Shown here in pieces: positions 8,806 to 16,693 of a DNA stretch of 64,000 nt. Made by a program: the position numbers and the translations under genes. Source of the DNA: Shimia gijangensis (GTDB lineage: Bacteria; Pseudomonadota; Alphaproteobacteria; Rhodobacterales; Rhodobacteraceae). Numbering within the stretch: position 1 is the stretch's first letter; every line of letters begins with the position of its first letter. The stretch spans positions 1-64,000 of the forward strand of contig NZ_FQZQ01000001.1 of the NCBI RefSeq assembly GCF_900142085.1, given 5' to 3'. A model generated the notes under the pieces. It searched no databases. It was not told the origin of the DNA and saw only the letters and a list, made by a program, of their open reading frames with translations.

Positions 8806-9815
8806 ACTCTGATACCAATGGATCAACGCTGATCGAAAAACTTCTGATCGGAAAGGCTGAATGGGCCGAGTATCGTCTCTCCGCAGCGGGACAAAAAGAT
8901 GACGCACTAGATTTCAGCGAGGCGGATCTGGATGCAGCCGATCTCGCTGACCGCGATTTATCTAGGGCGGATTTCTTTTCGGCGAGCCTGGCGCAAGCAA
9001 ATCTAAAAATGTGCGATCTTGGTGGTGCAGATTTTGGAAGCGCCAAGCTAACGAAGGCTTCGCTATACAAATGCAATCTGAGAGGAACGATTTTTCAGGA
9101 AAGTGATTTGAGTCAGGCCGACCTGTCGCACAGCGATTGTGAAAACGCTGATTTCCGCGGAGCCAACTTGACCAATACTAACTTTGAAGGCGCCAATCTG
9201 AAAAATGCTCGGTTTGTGTCAGCAAATCTGACCAACGCATCTTTTCGAGCAGCTGTGTTAGATGGAATCGATTGCAGACATTCCACCTTTGAGAAAGTGG
9301 ATTTGACGTTATCTAGCTTTGGCGGATACAGCACGATGACTGGAAAGTTTACCGGAATCAGAGGTATCGAGAGCTGCTATGGAAATGCTGTCTTTGTTCG
9401 TGATGTGAAAGACCAAGACTATATTGATACATTCAAGCAATCTATCGAGGCGTTGCCCAATGGTTTCAAAAAGTCGCTAGAACTCTTGATGTTCAGGGCT
9501 TGGGGATTAATCGATCACGGGCGCAGTTTGGCTAAAGTCAGCCTTTATGCCGTGATACTGGCTACAATTTACGGCCTCGTCTATCTGGCTGATATGTCTT
9601 TTGGCTGGGAAATGATGGACTACTCCAATTCTGCCCAAACATGGTTCACGCCATTTTACTATTCCTTGGTTACTTACACGACACTCGGATACGGAGACGT
9701 TACAGCCAATTCTCTTATCGGAGAAATGTTAGTCATCAGCGAAGTTGTAATAGGGTATTTTACTCTCGGCCTGTTGCTGTCCATCCTTGCTAACACTATT
9801 GCTCGTCGAAGCTGA
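8802..9815 (+). CDS. Pentapeptide-repeat protein fused to a two-helix potassium-channel module
   Basis: A 337-residue protein with two parts. Residues about 38-178 are pentapeptide repeats of the A(D/N)LXX type, which fold as a right-handed quadrilateral beta helix. After a linker, residues about 240-335 form a two-transmembrane pore domain with the selectivity filter Thr293-Thr294-Leu295-Gly296-Tyr297-Gly298-Asp299, the hallmark of K+ channels (Ion_trans_2). It probably makes a tetrameric potassium channel in the inner membrane with a cytoplasmic pentapeptide domain for gating or docking. The start is a GTG overlapping the kinase stop codon, which indicates translational coupling. Pentapeptide-channel fusions occur in bacteria but are little studied. 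Placement between a histidine kinase and a second channel suggests that the operon controls ion flux. Confidence 0.9.
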   Translation: MNSDTNGSTLIEKLLIGKAEWAEYRLSAAGQKDDALDFSEADLDAADLADRDLSRADFFSASLAQANLKMCDLGGADFGSAKLTKASLYKCNLRGTIFQESDLSQADLSHSDCENADFRGANLTNTNFEGANLKNARFVSANLTNASFRAAVLDGIDCRHSTFEKVDLTLSSFGGYSTMTGKFTGIRGIESCYGNAVFVRDVKDQDYIDTFKQSIEALPNGFKKSLELLMFRAWGLIDHGRSLAKVSLYAVILATIYGLVYLADMSFGWEMMDYSNSAQTWFTPFYYSLVTYTTLGYGDVTANSLIGEMLVISEVVIGYFTLGLLLSILANTIARRS

Positions 9816-9832
9816 TTTCTTGGGGGAAATCT

Positions 9833-11791
9833 ATGAGTGAAACTTCATCCGTTACAGAAGCAGTTATATTTTTTCTTTTTCTGGCCAGTATAACGCTCCT
9901 GTTTGTACGAACAGCCATTGCGGTGGCAAAAGGACGACGACATCGTTTACGGCTGGCAATGGAGCTCGTGGCGCTTTTTGCGATAATCTACTTTCTCAAT
10001 AGTCCAGCATTGCGCTTCCTTGGGATGGAAAATCTTGCCGCTGATTTCCAAAAAGGAGTTTTGTTCCTTTGGACTGTCTCATTAGCGTTTTTGGCGAATA
10101 CAGCGCTGGAACGATTTGTGTGGGATGGTGTCCTTTCGATCCATGGTGAACGACGCATCCCCAAGCTAATCACCGATGGCATTGGGCTGATAATTTACTC
10201 CGTCGCAGTGATGTTTGTCCTTCACTATGTTTATGGCGAACCAATCGGCCCAGTGCTTGCGACCTCTGGGGCAGCCGCCATTGTTATTGGATTTGGTGCG
10301 CAGTCGACAATCCGCGAAGTGTTTTCTGGAGTTGCACTTAACACGACCAAGGCGTTGCGAATTGGCGACTACGTCGAGATAGACGACGTCTATGGGCAGG
10401 TACATGACATCAATTGGCGCAGCGTCTCTGTTCACAACCCTCACACTGACTCGCTCTACATTTTCCCAAACAGCGCCGTTGCTGAAACGAAAATCCTGAA
10501 CTTTAGCGAACCACAAGATGTATTTCGCTACTACATCACATTCTCGGCGGAGCTTTCAGCGCCACCCGAAAAGGTCATTCGGGTCATTGCGGATGAGCTT
10601 AAGCACTCGAAGTATGTTTACCGGACTCCAGCGCCAAACTTCAACATTCTCGGCTACAGTGAGCGAGGTATCGACTATCGTGTCCGGTATCATTTTGAAG
10701 GTGATGACCCATGGTGGGATGCCCAAAATGAAATGTGCATGGCCATATGGGGCGCTGCCCGCAAGCATGGATTGCGCATCGCCATGAACAGAATGCTTCA
10801 GGGTTCACCAAACTCGGAATGGGAGTTCATCGACGAAAAAAATTTCGCTACTGCGGCGCCGGATGCCGTGCTGGATCTTTTGAAATCCCATCCGGTTTTC
10901 GGCAAGCTTTCGGACGAAGGGTTAAAAATACTCTGCGATGGATACGAAACTGTCGATCTAAGCCCGCCATCCTGTTTCTACCAAAAAGGGGAGTTGGCAG
11001 ACGGCGCCTTTCTTCTGCTAGAAGGTCGTGTCGATATTCTTGACGATGAGGGGCTACACGACCTAGAGGTCCAGAACGTCGAGCCCGGCGAATTCTTTGG
11101 TTTGGAAACGGTCTTCGGAGAGCAAAAACGCTTGCTAGCAGCTCGGGCCGACGAGTACTCGGTTGCAGTACGATTTAATGACGAAACAATTACAAATATT
11201 CTCCGAGAGTCCGAAAATGTGAAAAAGCTTCTTTCTGAATCTGAGGCTTCATTCGACAATGATCGCCGTCAACGGCGTAAAGACGAGCTGTTCCAAATTC
11301 GCATCGCTGCACATCATCGGGAACGGCACTCTTCTCTTAACAGCATCCGCAGCGGTATAGACGAAATGGTTAACAAACCAGCCCTGCACCATTTGTTGGA
11401 TCATTTCTCCAAACGAGTTCGAAACGAAGAGCTTCTGGAAGGGCTGGCAGCTACGGCAGCCCACCTGGCCGTATCCCGCGGAACTCCTGACGAAGTCGAG
11501 AGAGACTATTTCAGAGAAGCCCTTCGACATGCTGATTTGCTGAAACATGTTGAGCTGACGCATGGTTTGGACCTGTTTGACAGCTATTGTTCTCAGTTAG
11601 TAGATCAGACCGACAGAGAAAAATCCGGCCTTGTTCTGAAGGAACTAAGAGAGGCCAAAAGGGTTAAGGGCGGTGAAGCGGTTGTTCGCCATTTTGCCAA
11701 AGGTTTGTTTGGCGTTCGAGGGTTGCCGGATGAACGTGAGCAAAGCGCTTTCGCTCAAATTGAGGCGGTTCTGAGCGAAACAAGAAACTAA
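9833..11791 (+). CDS. MscS-family channel with cyclic-nucleotide-binding domain and TerB-like C-terminus
   Basis: A 652-residue protein. Membrane helices lie near residues 9-31, 42-60, 75-92, 114-134 and 139-168; the last carries the Gly/Ala-rich pore pattern of MscS. The beta domain follows with RIGDYVEIDDVYGQV. Residues about 344-465 form a cyclic-nucleotide-binding-like domain, with AFLLLEGRVDILD and the PGEFFGLET turn that replaces the classical phosphate-binding cassette. Residues about 480-645 are helical and resemble TerB-like (tellurite-resistance) domains; this last call is weaker. MscS plus CNB proteins are known as a subfamily whose gating by cyclic nucleotides has been proposed. 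The start ATG follows a GGGGGA box. No nucleotide cyclase is encoded in the window, so a ligand would have to come from elsewhere. Confidence 0.85.
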   Translation: MSETSSVTEAVIFFLFLASITLLFVRTAIAVAKGRRHRLRLAMELVALFAIIYFLNSPALRFLGMENLAADFQKGVLFLWTVSLAFLANTALERFVWDGVLSIHGERRIPKLITDGIGLIIYSVAVMFVLHYVYGEPIGPVLATSGAAAIVIGFGAQSTIREVFSGVALNTTKALRIGDYVEIDDVYGQVHDINWRSVSVHNPHTDSLYIFPNSAVAETKILNFSEPQDVFRYYITFSAELSAPPEKVIRVIADELKHSKYVYRTPAPNFNILGYSERGIDYRVRYHFEGDDPWWDAQNEMCMAIWGAARKHGLRIAMNRMLQGSPNSEWEFIDEKNFATAAPDAVLDLLKSHPVFGKLSDEGLKILCDGYETVDLSPPSCFYQKGELADGAFLLLEGRVDILDDEGLHDLEVQNVEPGEFFGLETVFGEQKRLLAARADEYSVAVRFNDETITNILRESENVKKLLSESEASFDNDRRQRRKDELFQIRIAAHHRERHSSLNSIRSGIDEMVNKPALHHLLDHFSKRVRNEELLEGLAATAAHLAVSRGTPDEVERDYFREALRHADLLKHVELTHGLDLFDSYCSQLVDQTDREKSGLVLKELREAKRVKGGEAVVRHFAKGLFGVRGLPDEREQSAFAQIEAVLSETRN

Positions 11792-11826
11792 TCTAATCGC
11801 AGAATACTGTGAAAAGGGACGCAAAC

Positions 11827-13515
11827 ATGAGTGAAGCAAGCATTCTGTCATTTGTCGTGGGAGTAACAGGCCACAGAGACATCCCCAAGCAGCTTTGTCA
11901 GCTTGTGGAAGAGAACGTGGCTGCCCAACTCAGGTCGATTTCAGAAATGTTTTCGTCGTTACCCATAGAGATCGTGAGCGGGCTAGCAGCAGGCGCGGAC
12001 ACACTTGTGGCGGAACAGGCGTTGGCGCTGGGAATGAAGGTCACTGCGGTTTTACCTATGCCGGCAGAGATGTATGAAGCGGACTTTGATGGAGAAGATC
12101 TAGAACGTTTCCGCACGTTGTTGGTAGATGAAAGAGTCAGTGTTACAGAACTCCCCGTTCTAGATTCAGAAAACCTGGATCGAGATCATCAGTACGTTCT
12201 CCTGAAGGACTATCTTGTACGCAGATCTAATCTACTGATTGCGCTTTGGGATGGGGAGGTAACGGGGCTTGCCGGCGGTACTTCGGATGTAGTGCTGTCC
12301 TATCTTGGCATAGAAACAAATAGTCCCAATCTTCAAAAGCTATCCCGATCTTCAAATAGCGGAGATGATGGTAATCTAGTGATTTCGATTTCCACACCGC
12401 GTGTTTGGAGTGAGTATGCCGATGGTGAGGTTGGCTTTGAATATCTGGTGAGCGAAGGCGCTGAAGGGTGTTTGGCAAGTCTAATCGATTTCCCCAAGAC
12501 TATTTTCGACCGATGGAAAAATTTTAACTCCTATGCCGCTGAGAGATTTTCAACAAATGGTGAATCAATAGTTTCCTATGATTTGTTTTCAGAAAATGAC
12601 CCTGATCTTGTTGCCGCCGCTAATCTGCTGAATGAAGAATTCATCAGAGCGGATCAACTAGCCATCCAAAATCAAAAGCGATCTGACATGCTGTTCAAAG
12701 GTTTTGGATTGATGGCCGGGGCAATGGGTCTTCTGTTTCTGGTCTATGCAAAGCTAGCATCGATGAAGATCTTTCTAGTTGCTTATCTGGTTTTGTTTGC
12801 AGCGGGATATGTACTTTTCAAAGTCGGTCACAAGCGTGCCTGGTTCAGCAAGCACTTAGGATACAGGGCTTTTGCAGAGACAATCCGCATTCGGTATTTT
12901 CTGGAACTGTCCGGATGCGGTGACGCAGTGGATACCAGCGGTCGTTTGAAGCTTATGAAAGTGAACCGTTTCAAAGGGCTAGAATGGATTGTAGATGCTG
13001 CGCGATGCACCGAAACTCTGCCAAGTCTTAAACAGAACAGTCGTGGCGTGATGGAAACAACGAGGCGCTGGGTTGAAGATCAGTCGAAGTACTTTGAAAA
13101 GAAGGTTCATCACCTGCACGCTGAGCATGAAAGACTTGAGACGATAAAGAAGCTTTTGTTTTTTGGGTCGTTCATTGGGACGCTGGCTCTGATCTTTTTC
13201 AAGAAAGATCTCTATCATTTGAAACTTGCAGGATTTGACGGCAAGACTCTCCTAGTTTTCCTTATGGGTTTGCTTCCCCTCTGGTTGGCTCTTTGGGAGC
13301 TGTACCAGAGTAAAATGGCTATCAGGGAGCTGGCTTGGCAGTACTCCAATCAAGCTCAGATGTTCACGAACGCTTTACGCCGATTGAACGAGTTGCAGGG
13401 GGAGACCTGTCAACGTGCCATTATTACCGATCTTGCGGACAGCTCATTTGCGGAGGCTTTGCAATGGACAGTTCATCGTTACCATCGCGAACATGAACCA
13501 CCAACGGCAGGATAA
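11827..13515 (+). CDS. SLOG-like nucleotide-binding protein with four transmembrane helices (SLATT-like)
   Basis: A 562-residue protein starting at the ATG at 11827, which has AAAGGGA upstream; a GTG at 11809 would add six residues. The N-terminal 165 residues look like a SLOG (DprA/LOG-type Rossmann) domain: GVTGHRDI, then SGLAAGADTLVAEQAL, then NLLIALWDG followed by GGTSDVV. Hydrophobic pairs lie at about residues 293-311 and 315-333, and at about 443-459 and 475-493, separated by about 110 mostly helical residues with coiled-coil character. This resembles SLOG/SLATT architectures, which comparative genomics links to nucleotide-sensing membrane effectors in conflict systems. The SLATT part is inferred from layout, not from a motif. 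It is 35 bp after the MscS gene and 2 bp before the DUF4062 gene. Function unknown; membrane permeabilisation on ligand sensing is a hypothesis. Confidence 0.75.
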   Translation: MSEASILSFVVGVTGHRDIPKQLCQLVEENVAAQLRSISEMFSSLPIEIVSGLAAGADTLVAEQALALGMKVTAVLPMPAEMYEADFDGEDLERFRTLLVDERVSVTELPVLDSENLDRDHQYVLLKDYLVRRSNLLIALWDGEVTGLAGGTSDVVLSYLGIETNSPNLQKLSRSSNSGDDGNLVISISTPRVWSEYADGEVGFEYLVSEGAEGCLASLIDFPKTIFDRWKNFNSYAAERFSTNGESIVSYDLFSENDPDLVAAANLLNEEFIRADQLAIQNQKRSDMLFKGFGLMAGAMGLLFLVYAKLASMKIFLVAYLVLFAAGYVLFKVGHKRAWFSKHLGYRAFAETIRIRYFLELSGCGDAVDTSGRLKLMKVNRFKGLEWIVDAARCTETLPSLKQNSRGVMETTRRWVEDQSKYFEKKVHHLHAEHERLETIKKLLFFGSFIGTLALIFFKKDLYHLKLAGFDGKTLLVFLMGLLPLWLALWELYQSKMAIRELAWQYSNQAQMFTNALRRLNELQGETCQRAIITDLADSSFAEALQWTVHRYHREHEPPTAG

Positions 13516-13517
13516 AC

Positions 13518-14969
13518 ATGACAGAAGCTAGTCCAACATCCTTCGCAGAAATGCTTTCAGGCATCCGACATGACCTCAGAACGCCAGTAGGTCACATCAT
13601 CGGGTACTCAGAGATGATCGAGGAGGAATTGGATGAGGATGAGGCCAACACATTCGCCCAAGATTTGCAGGCAATTCAGAACGCTGGACAGCGGATCCTA
13701 GCACTGATTGACGACCACTTTAACGCAGCAAAAACGTCACCCGACCAAATTTCACTCCATGACGCACAGTACCAGTTGCGGGTACAGCTCAATCACATAT
13801 CCGGATATGCGGAGATGCTTCGAGAGGAGGGCGTGGATGACCAGAATCAAGAGCTCGTCTCCGACCTGGACAAAATCATCCACGCTGAAAAGGTGATTGT
13901 TTCGCTGGTCGAAAAAATTGACCTGAATGAAAAAGACTCAACCGAAAAATCTGCCAAAGTTTCGGGGCCACAAACAGCCCCTAGCAATCCGGCAATCGAA
14001 GAATCCGCGCTTGTCGGTGTAGGTGGTCATATTCTGGTCGTCGATGATGATCCTGTGAACCGAGAGATGCTTCAAAGAAGATTGGCTCGAAGTGGATATA
14101 CATCCTCTGTAGTCGCTTCCGGGCAAGAGGCATTGGACACGCTAGCCAAGAGCCGTGCCGATCTTGTTCTTCTTGATCTGATGATGCCTGGGTTATCTGG
14201 TCTGGAAACGCTTGAGATTCTGAAGGCGGATCAAAGGCTACGCACTGTCCCGGTGATTATGCTAACCGCCGCTGACGATATGAACACAATGGTACAATGC
14301 GTATTACAGGGTGCGGATGACTACATTTTCAAACCATTCAATCCTGTTCTTCTGAATGCTCGCATTAGCGCATGCTTGGAAAAAGTTCGACTTCGTCAGA
14401 ATGTCTCTAAGAAAATTCGCGTTTTTATTTCTTCACCTGGCGACGTCATTCCTGAGCGTAAAATCTTGAAAGAAGTCATTGGTCGGCTGAATGAAGAGTT
14501 TTTTGGATCCGCATACATCATCCCAATATTGTGGGAAGAAGAACCGCTTCTTGCGTCCGATACCTTTCAGGCTCAGATTCATCCCCCCCATGATACGGAT
14601 GTTTATGTGGGAATATTGTGGTCACGCATCGGTTCGCCATTACCGGACTCGATTCTACGGCCAGACGGAACGAGATACGATTCTGGCACCGCTTTTGAAT
14701 TCGAGGATGCGCTTGATGGATTTCGTCAGAATGGAAAGCCAGAGATGTTGCTTTACCGCAAATCTGGTGCTCCTTCTCTGTCGTTGGCAGATGAAGCGGC
14801 TGTTTTGGACAGATTGGATCAGATCAAAAAGTTGCAAAGCTATGTGGATAGGTGGCTGATTGGCGAAGATGGATCTTACATTGGCGCTTTTCACATGTTC
14901 GCGGAAATTGATGAATTTGAAGCAATGACTGAAATGCATTTACGTAAGGTGGTCGACAAGCTGATTTAG
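13518..14969 (+). CDS. Tandem DHp-like segments, receiver and C-terminal DUF4062 domain
   Basis: A soluble 483-residue fusion. Residues about 10-70 are a histidine-kinase dimerisation segment with His18 in IRHDLRTPVGHIIGYSEM. Residues about 80-135 repeat it (LNHISGYAEML), but the aligned position of the phospho-His is Tyr. No ATPase domain follows, so it cannot be a self-sufficient kinase. Residues about 170-290 are a receiver with Asp220 in LLDLMMPGLSG. Residues 298-483 form a DUF4062 domain starting with RVFISSPGDVIPER, a TIR-related fold usually found at the N-terminus of STAND NTPases. A DUF4062 domain as the output of a receiver is unusual. It could be phosphorylated by the operon's hybrid kinase, with DUF4062 as the effector or protein-binding part. 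Last gene of the run. Confidence 0.8.
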   Translation: MTEASPTSFAEMLSGIRHDLRTPVGHIIGYSEMIEEELDEDEANTFAQDLQAIQNAGQRILALIDDHFNAAKTSPDQISLHDAQYQLRVQLNHISGYAEMLREEGVDDQNQELVSDLDKIIHAEKVIVSLVEKIDLNEKDSTEKSAKVSGPQTAPSNPAIEESALVGVGGHILVVDDDPVNREMLQRRLARSGYTSSVVASGQEALDTLAKSRADLVLLDLMMPGLSGLETLEILKADQRLRTVPVIMLTAADDMNTMVQCVLQGADDYIFKPFNPVLLNARISACLEKVRLRQNVSKKIRVFISSPGDVIPERKILKEVIGRLNEEFFGSAYIIPILWEEEPLLASDTFQAQIHPPHDTDVYVGILWSRIGSPLPDSILRPDGTRYDSGTAFEFEDALDGFRQNGKPEMLLYRKSGAPSLSLADEAAVLDRLDQIKKLQSYVDRWLIGEDGSYIGAFHMFAEIDEFEAMTEMHLRKVVDKLI

Positions 14970-15133
14970 TGTGTGGCGAACCGCATAGCTAGTGTTTGGC
15001 AAGGGAACATTATTCATGTGCCACGTGCTGACCTCCAGCTTCTTGGCGGAACAATCTTGAAGTCCGCCAATGTCGTTGGATCATTCTACGCCGGATTGTC
15101 CCCTCCACAAACAATGTCGAGGGGACGTTTTGT

Positions 15134-15436
15134 CTATTGTTTCGTGGCCTGTTCATGTGCAATTTTTACAGTAGCCATAATCCTATGCACAATTTGGTAA
15201 GGATCTGCATCTGATGCCGGACGACGGTCTTCGAGATAGCCCTTCCAATCATGTGTAGTGGTGTAGAGTGGAATTCGGATCGATGCACCGCGGTTGCTGG
15301 CGCCAAAACTGAAATCGTCAATTGACGCCGTCTCGTGAGATCCAGTCAGACGCAGTTCGTTCCCCGCGCCGTATACAGCGATGTGATCCTTGTGGAATGG
15401 TCGAAAATGGTAGGAAAAGAAAAGCGATTTAGGCAA
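15134..15436 (-). pseudogene. C-terminal remnant of a type II glutamine synthetase (GlnII/GlnT-like)
   Basis: The open frame encodes about the last 85 residues of a glutamine synthetase. It carries [29 protein letters not shown] and [16 protein letters not shown], which line the active site and C-terminal region of GSII enzymes. It ends at a natural stop at 15134. The first dozen codons (upstream of about 15400) no longer resemble the family, and a stop lies in frame at 15446-15448. The N-terminal three quarters of the gene are absent, and the space is taken by the 3' end of an AAA ATPase gene on the same strand. A deletion or element insertion near 15400-15450 is the simplest reading. It cannot be an active enzyme. 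Confidence 0.8.
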
Positions 15437-15451
15437 GGTCGCATTTCAGTG

Positions 15452-16507
15452 CTAATGCTTCATCGGCAAAGTTTCCAACCTCTGCAATTCATCCAAAAGC
15501 TTGACCGCAAGCCGAACACTGGCGGATTGATATTTGTGCGATGCCTGAAGCACCCCCATGATTTCCTCTAAGCAATCATCTGGCAGATTCCGCCGCTTCA
15601 CTTCTTTTTCGAGGAATGTATTCATCTGAACCTGGTTCGGTGGTTCAATATGAATTGACCGAAGGCGGGAGCGCAAAAGAGCAGGAAGTCGACTGACATC
15701 ATTCGCAGTCATCAACCAATTGATCCGGCTCATGTCGAACCCTGTCTGGAAATACGGACAATGCCAATTAACGGCTGATACCGGCTCCAGCAGACCCAAC
15801 AACGCTGAATGAAGCGAAGTACTATGGCCACTCGTTCCTGTGGCAATTCCAGCTTTGTCGATTTCATCAATCACGACGACAGGGTTTGCAATCTTGTTTG
15901 CCAACATGGTTTTTACAGGACGACCACATTCCGCACCTCCCCAACCTCTGGCCAAACCAGCGACTGGGAAACCTTCAGATCCAGCGCCTCCATCAATATG
16001 AACAACGGGTAAACTGGTAAGTTCAGCAATCCGACGTACGAGATGTGTCTTTCCCAGACCAGCACCGCCAACCAATAATGTTGGGCGCAGCTTCAAACCG
16101 GCTCCATGTTCGGAAACATGATGACGCATATCCAACCAGATCTCGTTGATTGGCTCCTGCATCCAGGGCATTTCTTCAAACAGTTGAGATGCGATTTCAT
16201 CAACTTGATGTACAGTTTCAGGGCCTTCAATGGAGACCCCATTCAATGCCGGTTTCAACATCTTCTTTTCAGCACGAGTAAGATGCTGGCCTTGGCTGTA
16301 CTTTCGGCGAGCTCGCACAATCTTTGCAGCTCGTTGGTTGATCTTTTTTCTGTCGTCCCAACTCAGATAGATTGGATCTTGGGTTTTCTTGGTTTTGTTT
16401 TGAGTAAACCTTAGATCCTCAAGATGGCTTTTCAATCGCTTCTCAATATCTTCATCATCTGTTTCAAACAGCTTCAGATCAGTCAATAAGGGAACAATTT
16501 TAGGCAT
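15452..16507 (-). CDS. AAA family ATPase
   Basis: A 351-residue protein with one AAA+ module. The Walker A motif is at residues about 147-154 (GGAGLGKT), Walker B has Asp214-Glu215 in VVVIDEIDKAG, and a sensor-1/arginine-finger region follows (INWLMTANDVSRLPALLRSRL). The arrangement resembles the ATPase part of Lon-like proteins, but no protease domain is present. About 110 charged N-terminal residues are unassigned. The ATG at 16507 is preceded by AAGGTG. It lies downstream of the Rep-like gene on the same strand, separated by 186 bp, and appears to be part of a mobile replication or maintenance module. A chaperone-like or DNA-remodelling function is likely; the specific role is unknown. Confidence 0.8.
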   Translation of the reverse strand: MPKIVPLLTDLKLFETDDEDIEKRLKSHLEDLRFTQNKTKKTQDPIYLSWDDRKKINQRAAKIVRARRKYSQGQHLTRAEKKMLKPALNGVSIEGPETVHQVDEIASQLFEEMPWMQEPINEIWLDMRHHVSEHGAGLKLRPTLLVGGAGLGKTHLVRRIAELTSLPVVHIDGGAGSEGFPVAGLARGWGGAECGRPVKTMLANKIANPVVVIDEIDKAGIATGTSGHSTSLHSALLGLLEPVSAVNWHCPYFQTGFDMSRINWLMTANDVSRLPALLRSRLRSIHIEPPNQVQMNTFLEKEVKRRNLPDDCLEEIMGVLQASHKYQSASVRLAVKLLDELQRLETLPMKH

Positions 16508-16693
16508 GCAAACACCTTCCAAGATGTTTCGCAGACAGAGATTTCTATTGGGAAATTTCTAGAAAACCGTTGTCCGCATTCAATAATTATCGATCAGCAA
16601 AAATGCTGTTCATATCGAATGCAGGGGATTCCAGTTTCTATTCATACCAATGACATATGAGGCCAAAAGGTCAATTTCAACAAAATGATGATT

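Noticed and set aside
14973-15200. 75-codon ORF with GTG start just after the DUF4062 gene
   Set aside because: Its C-terminal third is antisense to the glutamine synthetase remnant, which explains the hydrophobic stretch, and the N-terminal part resembles nothing.
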